Positions 1 through 7,070 of a stretch of DNA of 17,612 nt are shown here, in pieces. The notes beneath the pieces were generated by a model, which saw nothing but the letters and a program-made list of their open reading frames with translations, had not been told where the DNA came from and searched no databases. The translations under genes and the position numbers were made by a program. Where the stretch lies: the NCBI GenBank assembly GCA_905206455.1, contig CAJLHL010000044.1:1-17612 (forward strand). The letters run 5' to 3'. Positions within the stretch are counted from its first letter, which is position 1. Each line of letters begins with the position of its first letter. The DNA is from an uncultured Eubacteriales bacterium. GTDB lineage: Bacteria > Bacillota > Clostridia > Peptostreptococcales > Anaerovoracaceae.

Positions 1-1
1 G

Positions 2-832
2 GAACAACTGATTCGGCTGAGAAAACAGAGAGGACTATCGCAGGAACAACTGGGACAGCATATCGGAGTCTCAAGACAGACCGTTTCCAAATGGGAGCTG
101 GGCGACACGACGCCGGAACTGGAAAAACTCATTCAGATAAGCCGCTTCTTCGATATCTCTATCGACACTCTGGTAGGAAACGAGGATGAAAAGAACGCTG
201 CCTCACAGGAAAGCAAAACAGGAAAATCGGAGAGAACGGGCTCTTTGGAAAAAGTCAGCTGTCTTCGCATCGACGGCCAGCCGAGCACAGGAGAAAAAAC
301 AAAACCTTCTTCTCTCGACTGGCACTACGAATACAAAAGCGAGAAAAAAATCGGCGGCCTTCCGCTGATTCATGTAAATATCGGAAGGCGGCCGAGAAAA
401 GCGAAGGGAATTATCGCCGTAGGCGGTATCGCTCAGGGAGTCGTAGCGATAGGCGCCGTCTCGTTCGGTCTTCTCTCCCTCGGCGCAGTTTCTCTGGGTA
501 TCCTGTCGCTGGGCTGCGCGGCGCTGGGTCTTTTGACAGCCGTGGGCGGCATCGCAGCAGGGTCTCTGGCGATGGGTGGACTGGCCATCGGTATCCTCGC
601 TTTCGGCGGACAGGCCGTGGGTATCTACGCCATCGGCGGCAGCGCTCTGGGAGCTCACATCGCCGCCGGCGCTCTGGCTCACGCGCCTGTCGCTGTCGGG
701 GATCAGATTTCCGGCGATCTTCTGTTTGACATACACAATCATATTACCGACGGAGAAATAGCGGATGCGATTCTCAGCCGCTTTCCGAAAACTCCGGCGA
801 TCATCGTGAAACTGTTCGAAATGATTTCGTAA
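2..832 (+). CDS. XRE-family HTH regulator with C-terminal glycine pentad repeats (5' end cut off)
   Basis: The reading frame is open from the first bases and lacks its start; 276 residues are visible. Residues 1-60 are an XRE/Cro helix-turn-helix with the classic recognition stretch SRQTVSKWELGDTTPEL and the tail DISIDTLVG. A polar linker follows (about 61-108), then a conserved-looking segment GLPLIHVNIGRR just before a hydrophobic repeat domain at about 137-217. The repeat is a run of pentads of type x-[ILV]-[AS]-[hydrophobic]-G (IIAVG, VVAIG, LLSLG, GLAIG, ILAFG, IYAIG) with no charged residue. The C-terminus returns to ordinary globular sequence ending FEMIS. The N-terminal part would bind DNA. 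The repeat could form a beta-solenoid or a glycine-zipper membrane domain; its function is unknown to me. I recall similar HTH plus Gly-repeat proteins in Clostridia, so the architecture is probably a recurrent uncharacterised family. Confidence 0.85.
   Translation, partial: EQLIRLRKQRGLSQEQLGQHIGVSRQTVSKWELGDTTPELEKLIQISRFFDISIDTLVGNEDEKNAASQESKTGKSERTGSLEKVSCLRIDGQPSTGEKTKPSSLDWHYEYKSEKKIGGLPLIHVNIGRRPRKAKGIIAVGGIAQGVVAIGAVSFGLLSLGAVSLGILSLGCAALGLLTAVGGIAAGSLAMGGLAIGILAFGGQAVGIYAIGGSALGAHIAAGALAHAPVAVGDQISGDLLFDIHNHITDGEIADAILSRFPKTPAIIVKLFEMIS
410..655 (+). repeat. Coding region of about 16 glycine pentads
   Basis: This part of the HTH protein encodes about 16 consecutive five-residue units ending in Gly. 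There is a tendency to a ten-residue super-period (AVSFG LLSLG AVSLG ILSLG) and a single one-residue insertion (LLTAVG). The DNA itself is not a tight tandem repeat, since codons differ between units. The periodicity is therefore kept at the protein level. Confidence 0.8.
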
Positions 833-856
833 TCCAAAAAACACGTCATATAACAG

Positions 857-895
857 AAAAGGAGAAACCGCACAGAAACGCAGTTTCTCCTTTTT
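857..895. terminator. Two-way intrinsic terminator between HTH and GNAT genes
   Basis: AAAAGGAGAAAC (857-868) pairs perfectly with GTTTCTCCTTTT (883-894) around a 14-nt loop. The A-run on one side and the T-run on the other let it act on both strands. It sits 24 bp after the HTH stop codon and about 100 bp after the convergent acetyltransferase stop. Confidence 0.88.
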
Positions 896-913
896 CGGTC
901 TCTTTTCATTTCA

Positions 914-941
914 GCACTGTGTTTTTTAACCAGCACAGCGC
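914..941 (-). other. Small hairpin after the acetyltransferase gene
   Basis: Read on the minus strand, GCGCTGTG and CACAGTGC form an 8-bp stem with one G-U pair and a 12-nt loop. No T-run follows, so it is at most a 3'-end stabiliser or a helper of the terminator at 857-895. Confidence 0.3.
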
Positions 942-1001
942 GAAAAACCTCCGGATTCGTCTCTTCAAAAATCCGGCTTCGGTCTGTAGATTTCATACGG
1001 C

Positions 1002-1646
1002 TCACTCTATAAAAGAATTGCTCAGGATATAAAACTCTTCCTGGCTCGGCAGGTTTTTCTTTTCCATCGGCGTCAGGGTATCGTCATATCGCTGCGCTTC
1101 CCGGGGATCGATGGCCGACATGACCGGACTGTCACGATACACCCATTTTTTTCCTTTCAGGGAGCCGTCGGAGAGTTCCTTTACCATCATCGCCGCCGGA
1201 TATTTTCCGTTTTCCACGCAGATATCATATCTCCTGCAGCTTTGAAACCCGAGATGCACGTAATTCGCCGGACTGCCGACGATGACAACCGCGTCATATC
1301 CCATCTCCGCCGCTCTCTGAAGAGAATACTCTATGAGCGATGTTCCGTAACCTTTTCTCTGAAACTCCGGCGCGATACTCACCGGACCGAAGGTGAGTAT
1401 TTCCTTCTCCGTCCCGGTCTCGTCTGTCAGAGCCGCCTTCGTATACATGATATTACCGATGACCTGTCCGTCCAGTTCCAGGACAAGATCCAGTTCGGGT
1501 ACAAAGTCTTCATGTCCCCGCATGACACGCACCAGATAGTGTTCCATACATCCGGGAATGTAAAGATTATAAAAGGCTTCTCTCGTAATTCGCTCCACTT
1601 CGTTATAATCGGATTCTCTCTCATTTCTGATCACTGCTTTATTCAC
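1002..1646 (-). CDS. GNAT-family N-acetyltransferase
   Basis: 214 residues with a GNAT fold. The acetyl-CoA pyrophosphate loop is visible as QRKGYG at residues 96-101, after the beta-4 segment FGPVSIAPEF. The later VIVGSPANYVHLGF resembles COG3153-type (YhbS-like) acetyltransferases. It should transfer an acetyl group from acetyl-CoA to an amine; the substrate cannot be told. The start is a GTG at 1644-1646 with AAAAGG about 7 bases upstream. It is a minus-strand gene downstream of the Rieske oxidoreductase, separated by 180 bp, so it may have its own promoter. I could not find a convincing -35/-10 pair there. Length is somewhat above a minimal GNAT domain; the last 60 residues are a family-typical C-terminal extension. 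Confidence 0.9.
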   Translation of the reverse strand: MNKAVIRNERESDYNEVERITREAFYNLYIPGCMEHYLVRVMRGHEDFVPELDLVLELDGQVIGNIMYTKAALTDETGTEKEILTFGPVSIAPEFQRKGYGTSLIEYSLQRAAEMGYDAVVIVGSPANYVHLGFQSCRRYDICVENGKYPAAMMVKELSDGSLKGKKWVYRDSPVMSAIDPREAQRYDDTLTPMEKKNLPSQEEFYILSNSFIE

Positions 1647-1711
1647 TGTACTACCTTTTCTCTCTGCTTCTCTTCAATTATCTCGATGAATGATCTGAAT
1701 ATGCGGTATAT

Positions 1712-1735
1712 ACGGCAAAAAACTCCGTCTGCCGT
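1712..1735. other. Inverted repeat in the 1647-1826 gap
   Basis: ACGGCA (1712-1717) and TGCCGT (1730-1735) form a perfect 6-bp stem with a 12-nt loop. Flanking CTGAA/TTCAG could extend it with a bulge. It lies between the Rieske oxidoreductase stop and the acetyltransferase start on the minus strand and lacks a clear T-run after it. It may be a weak terminator or processing hairpin; no promoter is obvious in this gap. Confidence 0.3.
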
Positions 1736-1826
1736 TCAGACTCAGATGCGTAAATTTTTTCCGGCGGTGAAACAAAATTTCTGCTTTGGAATTCTCTCGC
1801 TCCTTTCAACAATCCTCAGATCTCCG

Positions 1827-3185
1827 CTACACTCTCGCATCGTGTTTCGCCGGATTGTCGATGAGACTGCCGTCGCCGCTAAAACGGGAGCCATGGCAGG
1901 GACAATCCCAGGTATGCTCCGATGGATTCCACTTCAGTGCGCAGCCCAGGTGAGGACAGCGCCTCAGAGAAGGCGTCAGAAGGTTTATCACGGATTCGAT
2001 TCCGTTGACAAACAACTGCGGATGAAGAATGCTGCGGTCCGGTGCGAATACAGGACTCCATTCGTTTTCCCGCTCCAGAATCTGATCCCGCAGAAGCAAA
2101 GCCGCCGCCATAGAAGAGGTCATACCCCATTTGTTAAACCCGGCAGCGACATAAAAATCCGGCGTATTTCTGGAATAGGCCCCGATATACGGAATACCGT
2201 CCAGACTCATGCAGTCCTGCGCAGCCCAGCGGCATATTTCCTCAGATTCGGGATAAAAACGCGCTTTTGCATGTTCCAGTTCCTTCCATCCTCCGCCTTT
2301 TTTGCCTGTACGATGGCTTCCTCCTCCCAGGAGCAGCAGATTTCCATAGTTGCGAAAAGACAGCCCTGTCTTCGATTCGTCCGCATACATGCCGTCCATA
2401 TCCTGCGCGTTCTGCAGCGCCGTCACATAGGAGCGGTGCTGATAGAGTTTCAGAAAATAGTTTCCTCGCCGGTTCAGGAAAGGAAAATGCGACGCGGACA
2501 GAATTTTGTCCGCTGTGATCGTTCCTCTGTCAGTATACGCCGCGTTGCGCGAAATGTCACGGACCAACGTATATTCGCAGACATCCAGATCCTCGGCGAT
2601 CTTCGCGGCAAATTTCAGCGGATGAAACTGCGCCTGTTTCCTGTACCGGACGGCGCCTCTGGTCTGAAAAGGAAGAGACAGATCCGCGCCTTCAGCAAAT
2701 TCCGCCGGAAATCCGAGAGACTGCAGAGCGTGGACTTCGTCCTCGATCGTTTTCCGGTCCGCAAGGGAATAGGTATAAGCGTCTTTTTCTTCAAAATCAC
2801 AGTCGATCTCTGCCGCTAACTTCCGGTATTCTCCCAGCGCCGCTTCGTTTGCCTGAAGATACATGCCCGCTTTTTCTCTGCCGTACACCTGAATCAGCTG
2901 ACTGTAAATCAGCCCGTGCTGCGATGTGATTTTGGCTGTGGTATTTCCGCTGACACCGCTGCAGATTCGGTCTGCCTCCACAACCATACAGCCCACGCCC
3001 GCCTGTTTCAGAAAATAAGCGCAGAGCAGACCGCAGAGACCGCCTCCTACGATCAATACCTCTGTCTTCCGGTCCGAGTCCAGCCGGCCGAACTCCGGCA
3101 TGTGAAACGTTCCGCCGGCTCCCGCCTCCGGCGCTGTGCCGCCGTCACCTTTCCCGATACCGTCTTTCCAAATCGATTGAGACAT
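1827..3185 (-). CDS. FAD-dependent oxidoreductase with C-terminal Rieske [2Fe-2S] motif
   Basis: 452 residues. The N-terminal Rossmann motif VLIVGGGLCGLLCAYF (about 43-58), followed by VVEAD, binds FAD as in D-amino-acid oxidase (DAO) type enzymes. SGVSGNTTAKITSQHG follows, as in the YhfW-like family. The C-terminus has the Rieske cluster ligands C410-x-H412 and C428-x2-H431, plus C415/C430 placed for the usual disulfide. The protein is therefore a flavo-iron-sulfur redox enzyme of unknown substrate, presumably cytoplasmic, since no signal peptide is seen. The ATG start has GGAGG 8 bases upstream. It is shorter than the roughly 510 residues I recall for Bacillus YhfW, and the shortening seems to be just before the Rieske cysteines, where NLLTPSLRR runs straight into CPHLGC. 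The base strands of a full Rieske fold appear to be missing. Confidence 0.92.
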   Translation of the reverse strand: MSQSIWKDGIGKGDGGTAPEAGAGGTFHMPEFGRLDSDRKTEVLIVGGGLCGLLCAYFLKQAGVGCMVVEADRICSGVSGNTTAKITSQHGLIYSQLIQVYGREKAGMYLQANEAALGEYRKLAAEIDCDFEEKDAYTYSLADRKTIEDEVHALQSLGFPAEFAEGADLSLPFQTRGAVRYRKQAQFHPLKFAAKIAEDLDVCEYTLVRDISRNAAYTDRGTITADKILSASHFPFLNRRGNYFLKLYQHRSYVTALQNAQDMDGMYADESKTGLSFRNYGNLLLLGGGSHRTGKKGGGWKELEHAKARFYPESEEICRWAAQDCMSLDGIPYIGAYSRNTPDFYVAAGFNKWGMTSSMAAALLLRDQILERENEWSPVFAPDRSILHPQLFVNGIESVINLLTPSLRRCPHLGCALKWNPSEHTWDCPCHGSRFSGDGSLIDNPAKHDARV

Positions 3186-3355
3186 TCTTTTCCTCCGCTC
3201 CGCTGAAAAATAGTTTCATACTTTCTATCTTCTATTTTTCCGCAGGACGGTTCTTTTATACGGAAATCCTCCGGGCGGCAGGCACGGAAAATACGCTTTC
3301 AAAGGAAAGAACGACGCCGCAGCTCATCCCTCCTCATCGAAATCACGCCGCCAAT

Positions 3356-3826
3356 CTATTTTACGACGAGACCGGGACGTGCTTTTCCGGTAATGGATTC
3401 CACATCGATGCGCCAGACCGCTGTATGATCCAATGCCGCTTCGATAACTCTGTCGAAGTCTTTCATTTTAAACGGCGTATAACGCTGTGAGATCAGACGG
3501 AGTCCGTGGATTTTTTCCTCCCGTTCTTCTACGAGCGCCGCAGTTCCGAAGAGAATCGCGGACTCGTATTCCATAGAAAAATCGTCCTGTGCCGGATGAG
3601 TATCTCCCACGCAGGAGAGGCAGACCTTCGGATTGCTCCGCAGCGCTTCGGTCTTCCTCCCCTCTTCTGCACAGTGAAAGTACACGCGGCCGCCCTCTCT
3701 CGCTATGGAAAGAGGAACGCTGTAAGGCGTTCCGTCCGGCTGAACACACGATAATACCGCCCAGCCGCATCTGTCTGTCACAGCCCATGCAAATTCCTCG
3801 CTTCTCTGTCTGTCTTTTCTTCTCAT
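3356..3826 (-). CDS. NimA-like pyridoxamine 5'-phosphate oxidase-family flavoprotein
   Basis: 156 residues with the split-barrel FMN-binding fold. The pattern GWAVLSCVQPDGTPYSVPLS, then VYFHCAEEGRK (His51), then NPKVCLSCVG, and finally RIDVESITGKARP matches COG3467 (nitroimidazole reductase NimA and relatives). Members bind FMN or another flavin; some reduce nitro drugs, but most have unknown substrates, so drug resistance should not be assumed. The start is fixed by a near-perfect AAAGGAG 7 bases before ATG at 3824-3826. It lies on the same strand as the Rieske oxidoreductase, 170 bp upstream of it, and is divergent from the CoA-disulfide reductase gene. Between it and the next gene I see no terminator, so co-transcription is possible. 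Confidence 0.88.
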   Translation of the reverse strand: MRRKDRQRSEEFAWAVTDRCGWAVLSCVQPDGTPYSVPLSIAREGGRVYFHCAEEGRKTEALRSNPKVCLSCVGDTHPAQDDFSMEYESAILFGTAALVEEREEKIHGLRLISQRYTPFKMKDFDRVIEAALDHTAVWRIDVESITGKARPGLVVK

Positions 3827-3931
3827 AATGGATCTCCTTTCTGTCAGTATAATTTCGTTTCAAAAATAATTGTTTTTCCAAATGCTGTATTAGGTTAAAA
3901 TAAGAATATCGATCTTTTCTAAAGACAGGCC

Positions 3932-3978
3932 GTGCCGAATTCTGCGCCGGAGAAAATTTCGGATACAGCCTGCGGCAC
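3932..3978 (+). other. Possible leader hairpin upstream of the CoA-disulfide reductase
   Basis: GTGCCG (3932-3937) can pair with CGGCAC (3973-3978), or the overlapping CCGAA (3935-3939) with TTCGG (3958-3962). The two stems exclude each other. It lies 33-80 bp before the ATG. Transcription start is not known, so it may be an operator or leader structure, or chance. Confidence 0.25.
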
Positions 3979-4011
3979 AGGTTTCTGATTACTAAAACAG
4001 GAGGAAATCAG

Positions 4012-5727
4012 ATGAAGATACTGATTATCGGCGGCGTTGCCGGAGGCGCTACGGCGGCGGCACGTCTCAGAAGACTCAGCGAAGACGCAGAGATCGTCGT
4101 GATCGAACGAAGCGGTTATGTATCCTATGCGAACTGCGGGCTTCCTTATTATATCGGCGGTACGATCCGCAGCAAAGATGCACTGACGCTCCAGACCCCG
4201 GAAAGTTTCTATGAAAGATTCCGCATCGATGTGAGAGTCCGGGAAGAAGCGGTTAAAATCGACACCGCCGCGAAGACTGTCACTATACGCAGAATTTCAG
4301 ATGGTACCGTTTACACAGAAGTTTACGATAAATTAATTCTGTCACCCGGAGCGAAAGCGGTCATTCCGGACGTTCCCGGCGTTGACAGCGACCGGATCTT
4401 CACCCTGCGCACCGTGGAGGACACCTTTCAAATACGCGGATTTATCGAAAACAGCAGACCGAAAAAAGCTGTGGTGGTAGGCGGCGGATTTATCGGCCTG
4501 GAAATGGCGGAAAACCTCGTACATGAGGGGATTCACGTCACGCTTTTACAGCGCAGCGATCAGGTGCTCCCTCCGATGGATTACGATATGGCCTGTGAAA
4601 TTCATGGGTATCTGCGCATGCGCGGCATCGATCTCCGTACAAAACAAGCGGTGCAGGGCTATGAGAAGACGCCGGACGGCGGCATCAAAGTGCTCTTGAA
4701 GGGCAGCGACCCGATTTCCGCGGATTTCGTCGTTCTCTCCGTGGGCGTAGCTCCTGAAACACATCTGGCAGAGGAAGCCGGACTCCAGCTGGGAATGAAA
4801 AAATCGATTCTCACCGACGAACATATGCGAACTTCCGATGAAAATATCTACGCCGTAGGCGATGCGGTATGCGTCAAAAACTTCGTATCCGGCCGCGAGG
4901 CCCTCATCGCACTTGCGGGACCGGCCAACAAACAGGGGCGTATCGCAGCCGACAACATCTGCGGGATATCCAGCAGTTTCACCGGATCTCAGGGGTCCTC
5001 CGTCATCAAACTGTTCGACATGACAGCGGCCTCTACCGGTCTCAACGAAAAGACGGCAAAGGCGGCGGATATCACTTATGATAAAGTATTTACATTTTCC
5101 GCTTCCCACGCCACTTATTATCCGGGCGCTTCCAATATGACCATCAAGACGCTCTTCTGCCCGGATACAGGCAGAATTCTCGGCGCGCAGATCGTAGGTT
5201 TTGAAGGCGTCGATAAGCGTATCGACGTGCTGGCCACGGCGATACGGGCGGGTATGACGTCGGCGGATCTGGAAGAACTGGATCTGGCTTATGCACCGCC
5301 CTATTCTTCCGCAAAAGATCCGGTCAATATGGCCGGCTTTGTCATCGAAAACATCCGTGCCGGTATCGTAAAACAGTTCCACTGGCACGAAATCGAGACG
5401 ATCGCCGAGACAGAAGGCGACGGCTCGGTGTTCCTCGACGTGCGTACGGAGGAAGAATTCCTCACCGCCGGCAAGATCCCGCAGACCTCGATTCACATTC
5501 CGCTGGACGAACTGAGAGAACATCTGGACCGGCTGGACCGCAGCAAAAAAATCTATGTGAACTGCCACAGCGGCCTGCGCAGCTACATCGCCTGCAGAAT
5601 CCTCACCGGACACGGCTTCGACTGCTACAATCTCTCCGGCGGCTATCGTCTATATGAAATCGTCGCAGGAGATAAAGCTCATTATGATACCGCGCCGAAA
5701 CACCCGTGCGGCATCGATATCGGCTGA
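4012..5727 (+). CDS. CoA-disulfide reductase / persulfide reductase with C-terminal rhodanese domain
   Basis: 571 residues. The FAD Rossmann motif GGVAGGATAAARL starts the protein. The single active-site cysteine is C42 in SYANCGLPYYIGG, the CoA-disulfide reductase signature. NAD(P)H binding is at VVVGGGFIGLEMAENL (154-169) and the second FAD motif at YAVGDA (280-285). The dimerisation domain carries HATYYPGAS and AYAPPYSSAKDPVN (tyrosines 369/370 and 427/431). Residues about 460-560 form a rhodanese domain with catalytic C518 in the loop CHSGLRS. Fusions of this type reduce CoA disulfide, CoA persulfide or polysulfide with NAD(P)H, in thiol and sulfur redox balance in the cytoplasm. The start has AGGAGG 6 bases upstream. 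Length fits the fused class, with no sign of damage. It is monocistronic, ending at the structured element at 5786-5893. Confidence 0.93.
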   Translation: MKILIIGGVAGGATAAARLRRLSEDAEIVVIERSGYVSYANCGLPYYIGGTIRSKDALTLQTPESFYERFRIDVRVREEAVKIDTAAKTVTIRRISDGTVYTEVYDKLILSPGAKAVIPDVPGVDSDRIFTLRTVEDTFQIRGFIENSRPKKAVVVGGGFIGLEMAENLVHEGIHVTLLQRSDQVLPPMDYDMACEIHGYLRMRGIDLRTKQAVQGYEKTPDGGIKVLLKGSDPISADFVVLSVGVAPETHLAEEAGLQLGMKKSILTDEHMRTSDENIYAVGDAVCVKNFVSGREALIALAGPANKQGRIAADNICGISSSFTGSQGSSVIKLFDMTAASTGLNEKTAKAADITYDKVFTFSASHATYYPGASNMTIKTLFCPDTGRILGAQIVGFEGVDKRIDVLATAIRAGMTSADLEELDLAYAPPYSSAKDPVNMAGFVIENIRAGIVKQFHWHEIETIAETEGDGSVFLDVRTEEEFLTAGKIPQTSIHIPLDELREHLDRLDRSKKIYVNCHSGLRSYIACRILTGHGFDCYNLSGGYRLYEIVAGDKAHYDTAPKHPCGIDIG

Positions 5728-5785
5728 ACCTTCTGTTTATTGCAACAATAAAAAACAGAAAATAGAGGCAATTCGAAAGATTTAT

Positions 5786-5893
5786 AAAAAAGACCCGAAA
5801 ATGCAGACTTCGGCGAGTGCTTTCTCACAGTGCCGGATCAACAGATCTCCGGCAGAAGAGAATGGTATTTGCAGTAGTTTTCCGGGTCTTTTT
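5786..5893. terminator. Elaborate two-way terminator-like element
   Basis: The outer stem pairs AAAAAGACCCG (5787-5797) with CGGGTCTTTTT (5883-5893). After one bulged C it continues with AAAA/TTTT and then TGCA/TGCA (5802-5805, 5870-5873). The T-run at each end suits termination on both strands, for the CoA-disulfide reductase and for the EamA gene, whose stop is four bases away. The 64-nt interior is far longer than a normal terminator loop. It can form TTCGGC/GCCGGA (5809-5814, 5832-5837) or the competing hairpin CCGGATC/GATCTCCGG (5833-5852). Confidence 0.7.
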
Positions 5894-5896
5894 ATT

Positions 5897-6793
5897 TTAC
5901 GCCGGGCTTTCTTCCGTACTTTCCTGCTCCGAAGTCTTATCCAGCTTTGATACGAAAATCGCGGCGAGAATCATCAGTCCGCCTATAGCGGTGCGCAGAG
6001 ACAGCGCCTCTCCGTAAATGACCGCCGACGCCAGAAACCCGAAAAGCGATTCCGTAGACAAAATCAGAGACGCATGGCTGGCCTTTGTATAGCGCTGAGC
6101 CACATTCTGAGCGATAAAAGCCACCACGGTGTTGAGTACGATGAGATAAATCACCCCTGTCACCGCCTCTCTGCCCGCTCCGATCACAGGCTGTCCGACA
6201 ATCAGAGCGAAAATCGACGCAAGCGCCCCCGCAGAGATAAACTGGAAAAAAGTGAGCTGAATCGGGTTATCCTCTTTGGCAAACAGACCGATGAGAATCA
6301 GCTGCAGCGCGAAAGCCCCGGTGGAAATCAGAGTCAGAATCTCGCCCGCTCCCATAGTGAGGCGTTCGTTCAGGCTGAGGAGAGCGATCCCCGTCAGAGC
6401 TACGACTCCCGCCGCGAAGCTGGAGACCGCCGGCCGCTTTCTCATAATAATCCACAGAAGAAAAGGAACGAGCACCACATATCCCGCGATGAGAAAGGCC
6501 TGTTTTCCCGGCGTGGTATATTTGAGTCCCAGCAGCTGAATTCCCTGAGCGGCAAATTGAATCACTCCCAGCAGAAGACCGTGCCGTATCACACGCCCGT
6601 CCGACTTCCGCAGGATGCGAAAAAACAGCAGAGCGGACAGCAGCGCAGCTCCGCAGAACCGCAGCGCTACGACGGCCATCGGAGAAAAACCGGACAGAGA
6701 AGCCTTCCCCGCCACAAAACCTCCGCCCCAAATGACGGCCACCGCAAGAAGCGATAAGTCCGCATACAGAACTCTGCGTCTGTTCTCTTCCAT
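5897..6793 (-). CDS. EamA/DMT-superfamily transporter
   Basis: 298 residues from the chosen start. It has about ten hydrophobic helices arranged as two EamA repeats. The first begins LLAVAVIWGGGFVAGKASL and has FCGAALLSALLFF, and the second begins GAGEILTLISTGAFALQLIL. It is an inner-membrane drug/metabolite-type exporter or importer; the substrate cannot be predicted. The ATG at 6791-6793 is preferred because AAAGGAG lies 9 bases upstream. An in-frame codon 16 residues earlier has no binding site. The stop codon is followed almost at once by the two-way terminator-like element. A promoter is visible at 6908-6936, giving a leader of about 100 bases. The short polar C-terminal tail (SKLDKTSEQESTEESPA) is cytoplasmic or disordered. 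Confidence 0.92.
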   Translation of the reverse strand: MEENRRRVLYADLSLLAVAVIWGGGFVAGKASLSGFSPMAVVALRFCGAALLSALLFFRILRKSDGRVIRHGLLLGVIQFAAQGIQLLGLKYTTPGKQAFLIAGYVVLVPFLLWIIMRKRPAVSSFAAGVVALTGIALLSLNERLTMGAGEILTLISTGAFALQLILIGLFAKEDNPIQLTFFQFISAGALASIFALIVGQPVIGAGREAVTGVIYLIVLNTVVAFIAQNVAQRYTKASHASLILSTESLFGFLASAVIYGEALSLRTAIGGLMILAAIFVSKLDKTSEQESTEESPA

Positions 6794-6907
6794 AAAAATC
6801 CACTCCTTTCCGCTTTCTTCGCATCTGTCTGCGCGTCCCACACCGCAGATCTTCCGACCGGCTCGCTCTCTGTCGAATTTCCCTGAGCCGATGTTTTATT
6901 ACCGGAT

Positions 6908-6936
6908 ATTTTAAGTGAGATTCTTTTGGATGTCTA
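6908..6936 (-). promoter_or_regulatory. Promoter of the EamA transporter gene
   Basis: On the minus strand TAGACA (6931-6936) and TAAAAT (6908-6913) are separated by exactly 17 bases, 5/6 matches to each consensus box. This is back-to-back with the extended -10 promoter of the methyltransferase gene. Confidence 0.6.
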
Positions 6937-6967
6937 TGTTTTTCTTGCAAAACATCAGAGGAAACTG

Positions 6968-6976
6968 TGATATAAT
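6968..6976 (+). promoter_or_regulatory. Extended -10 promoter of the methyltransferase gene
   Basis: TGA-TATAAT at 6968-6976 is a perfect -10 hexamer with a TGn extension. The nearest -35-like TTGCAA (6945-6950) is 20 bases away, too far for normal spacing, so the extended -10 probably carries the promoter. Transcription would start near 6983, giving a leader of about 88 bases. Confidence 0.6.
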
Positions 6977-6977
6977 C

Positions 6978-6991
6978 TACGTCATACGTCA
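6978..6991 (+). repeat. Perfect tandem TACGTCA at the predicted transcription start
   Basis: TACGTCA occurs twice head to tail immediately after the -10 box. It overlaps the expected start of transcription and could be a repressor site or chance. Confidence 0.35.
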
Positions 6992-7006
6992 TCGGATAAT
7001 GAAAGA

Positions 7007-7022
7007 CCGGCACAATCGCCGG
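7007..7022 (+). other. Leader hairpin of the methyltransferase mRNA
   Basis: CCGGC (7007-7011) and GCCGG (7018-7022) form a 5-bp GC stem with a 6-nt loop in the predicted 5' leader, about 50 bases before the ATG. Its function is unknown. Confidence 0.35.
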
Positions 7023-7070
7023 GAAAACGCTGGACTTTTACAGGAAAACGACATCATCTGAGGTATTTAA

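Noticed and set aside
739..1005. Possible small minus-strand gene after the acetyltransferase
   Set aside because: It would start by GTG over the acetyltransferase stop codon, run through the strong terminator at 857-895 and into the HTH gene; no ribosome binding site is seen.
1242..2819. Long plus-strand open frame opposite the acetyltransferase and Rieske oxidoreductase genes
   Set aside because: It is antisense to two genes with clear motifs and ribosome binding sites, spans their boundary, and its product has no recognisable domain and low-complexity Arg/Ser/His-rich composition.
4546..5613. 355-codon minus-strand frame inside the CoA-disulfide reductase gene
   Set aside because: It is antisense to the active-site-bearing gene and has no family-like motif or ribosome binding site.
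6794..6841. Upstream start for the EamA transporter
   Set aside because: The extra residues are polar and have no ribosome binding site, whereas the ATG at 6791-6793 has AAAGGAG at good spacing.
6945..6976. TTGCAA/TATAAT as an ordinary promoter
   Set aside because: The spacer is 20 bases, too long; the TGn-extended -10 explains the promoter better.
6267..7013. Minus-strand frame overlapping the EamA gene in another frame
   Set aside because: It is out of frame with the ten-helix transporter and is Arg/Gly/Ser-rich, as expected for a shadow. It would also run through both promoters.
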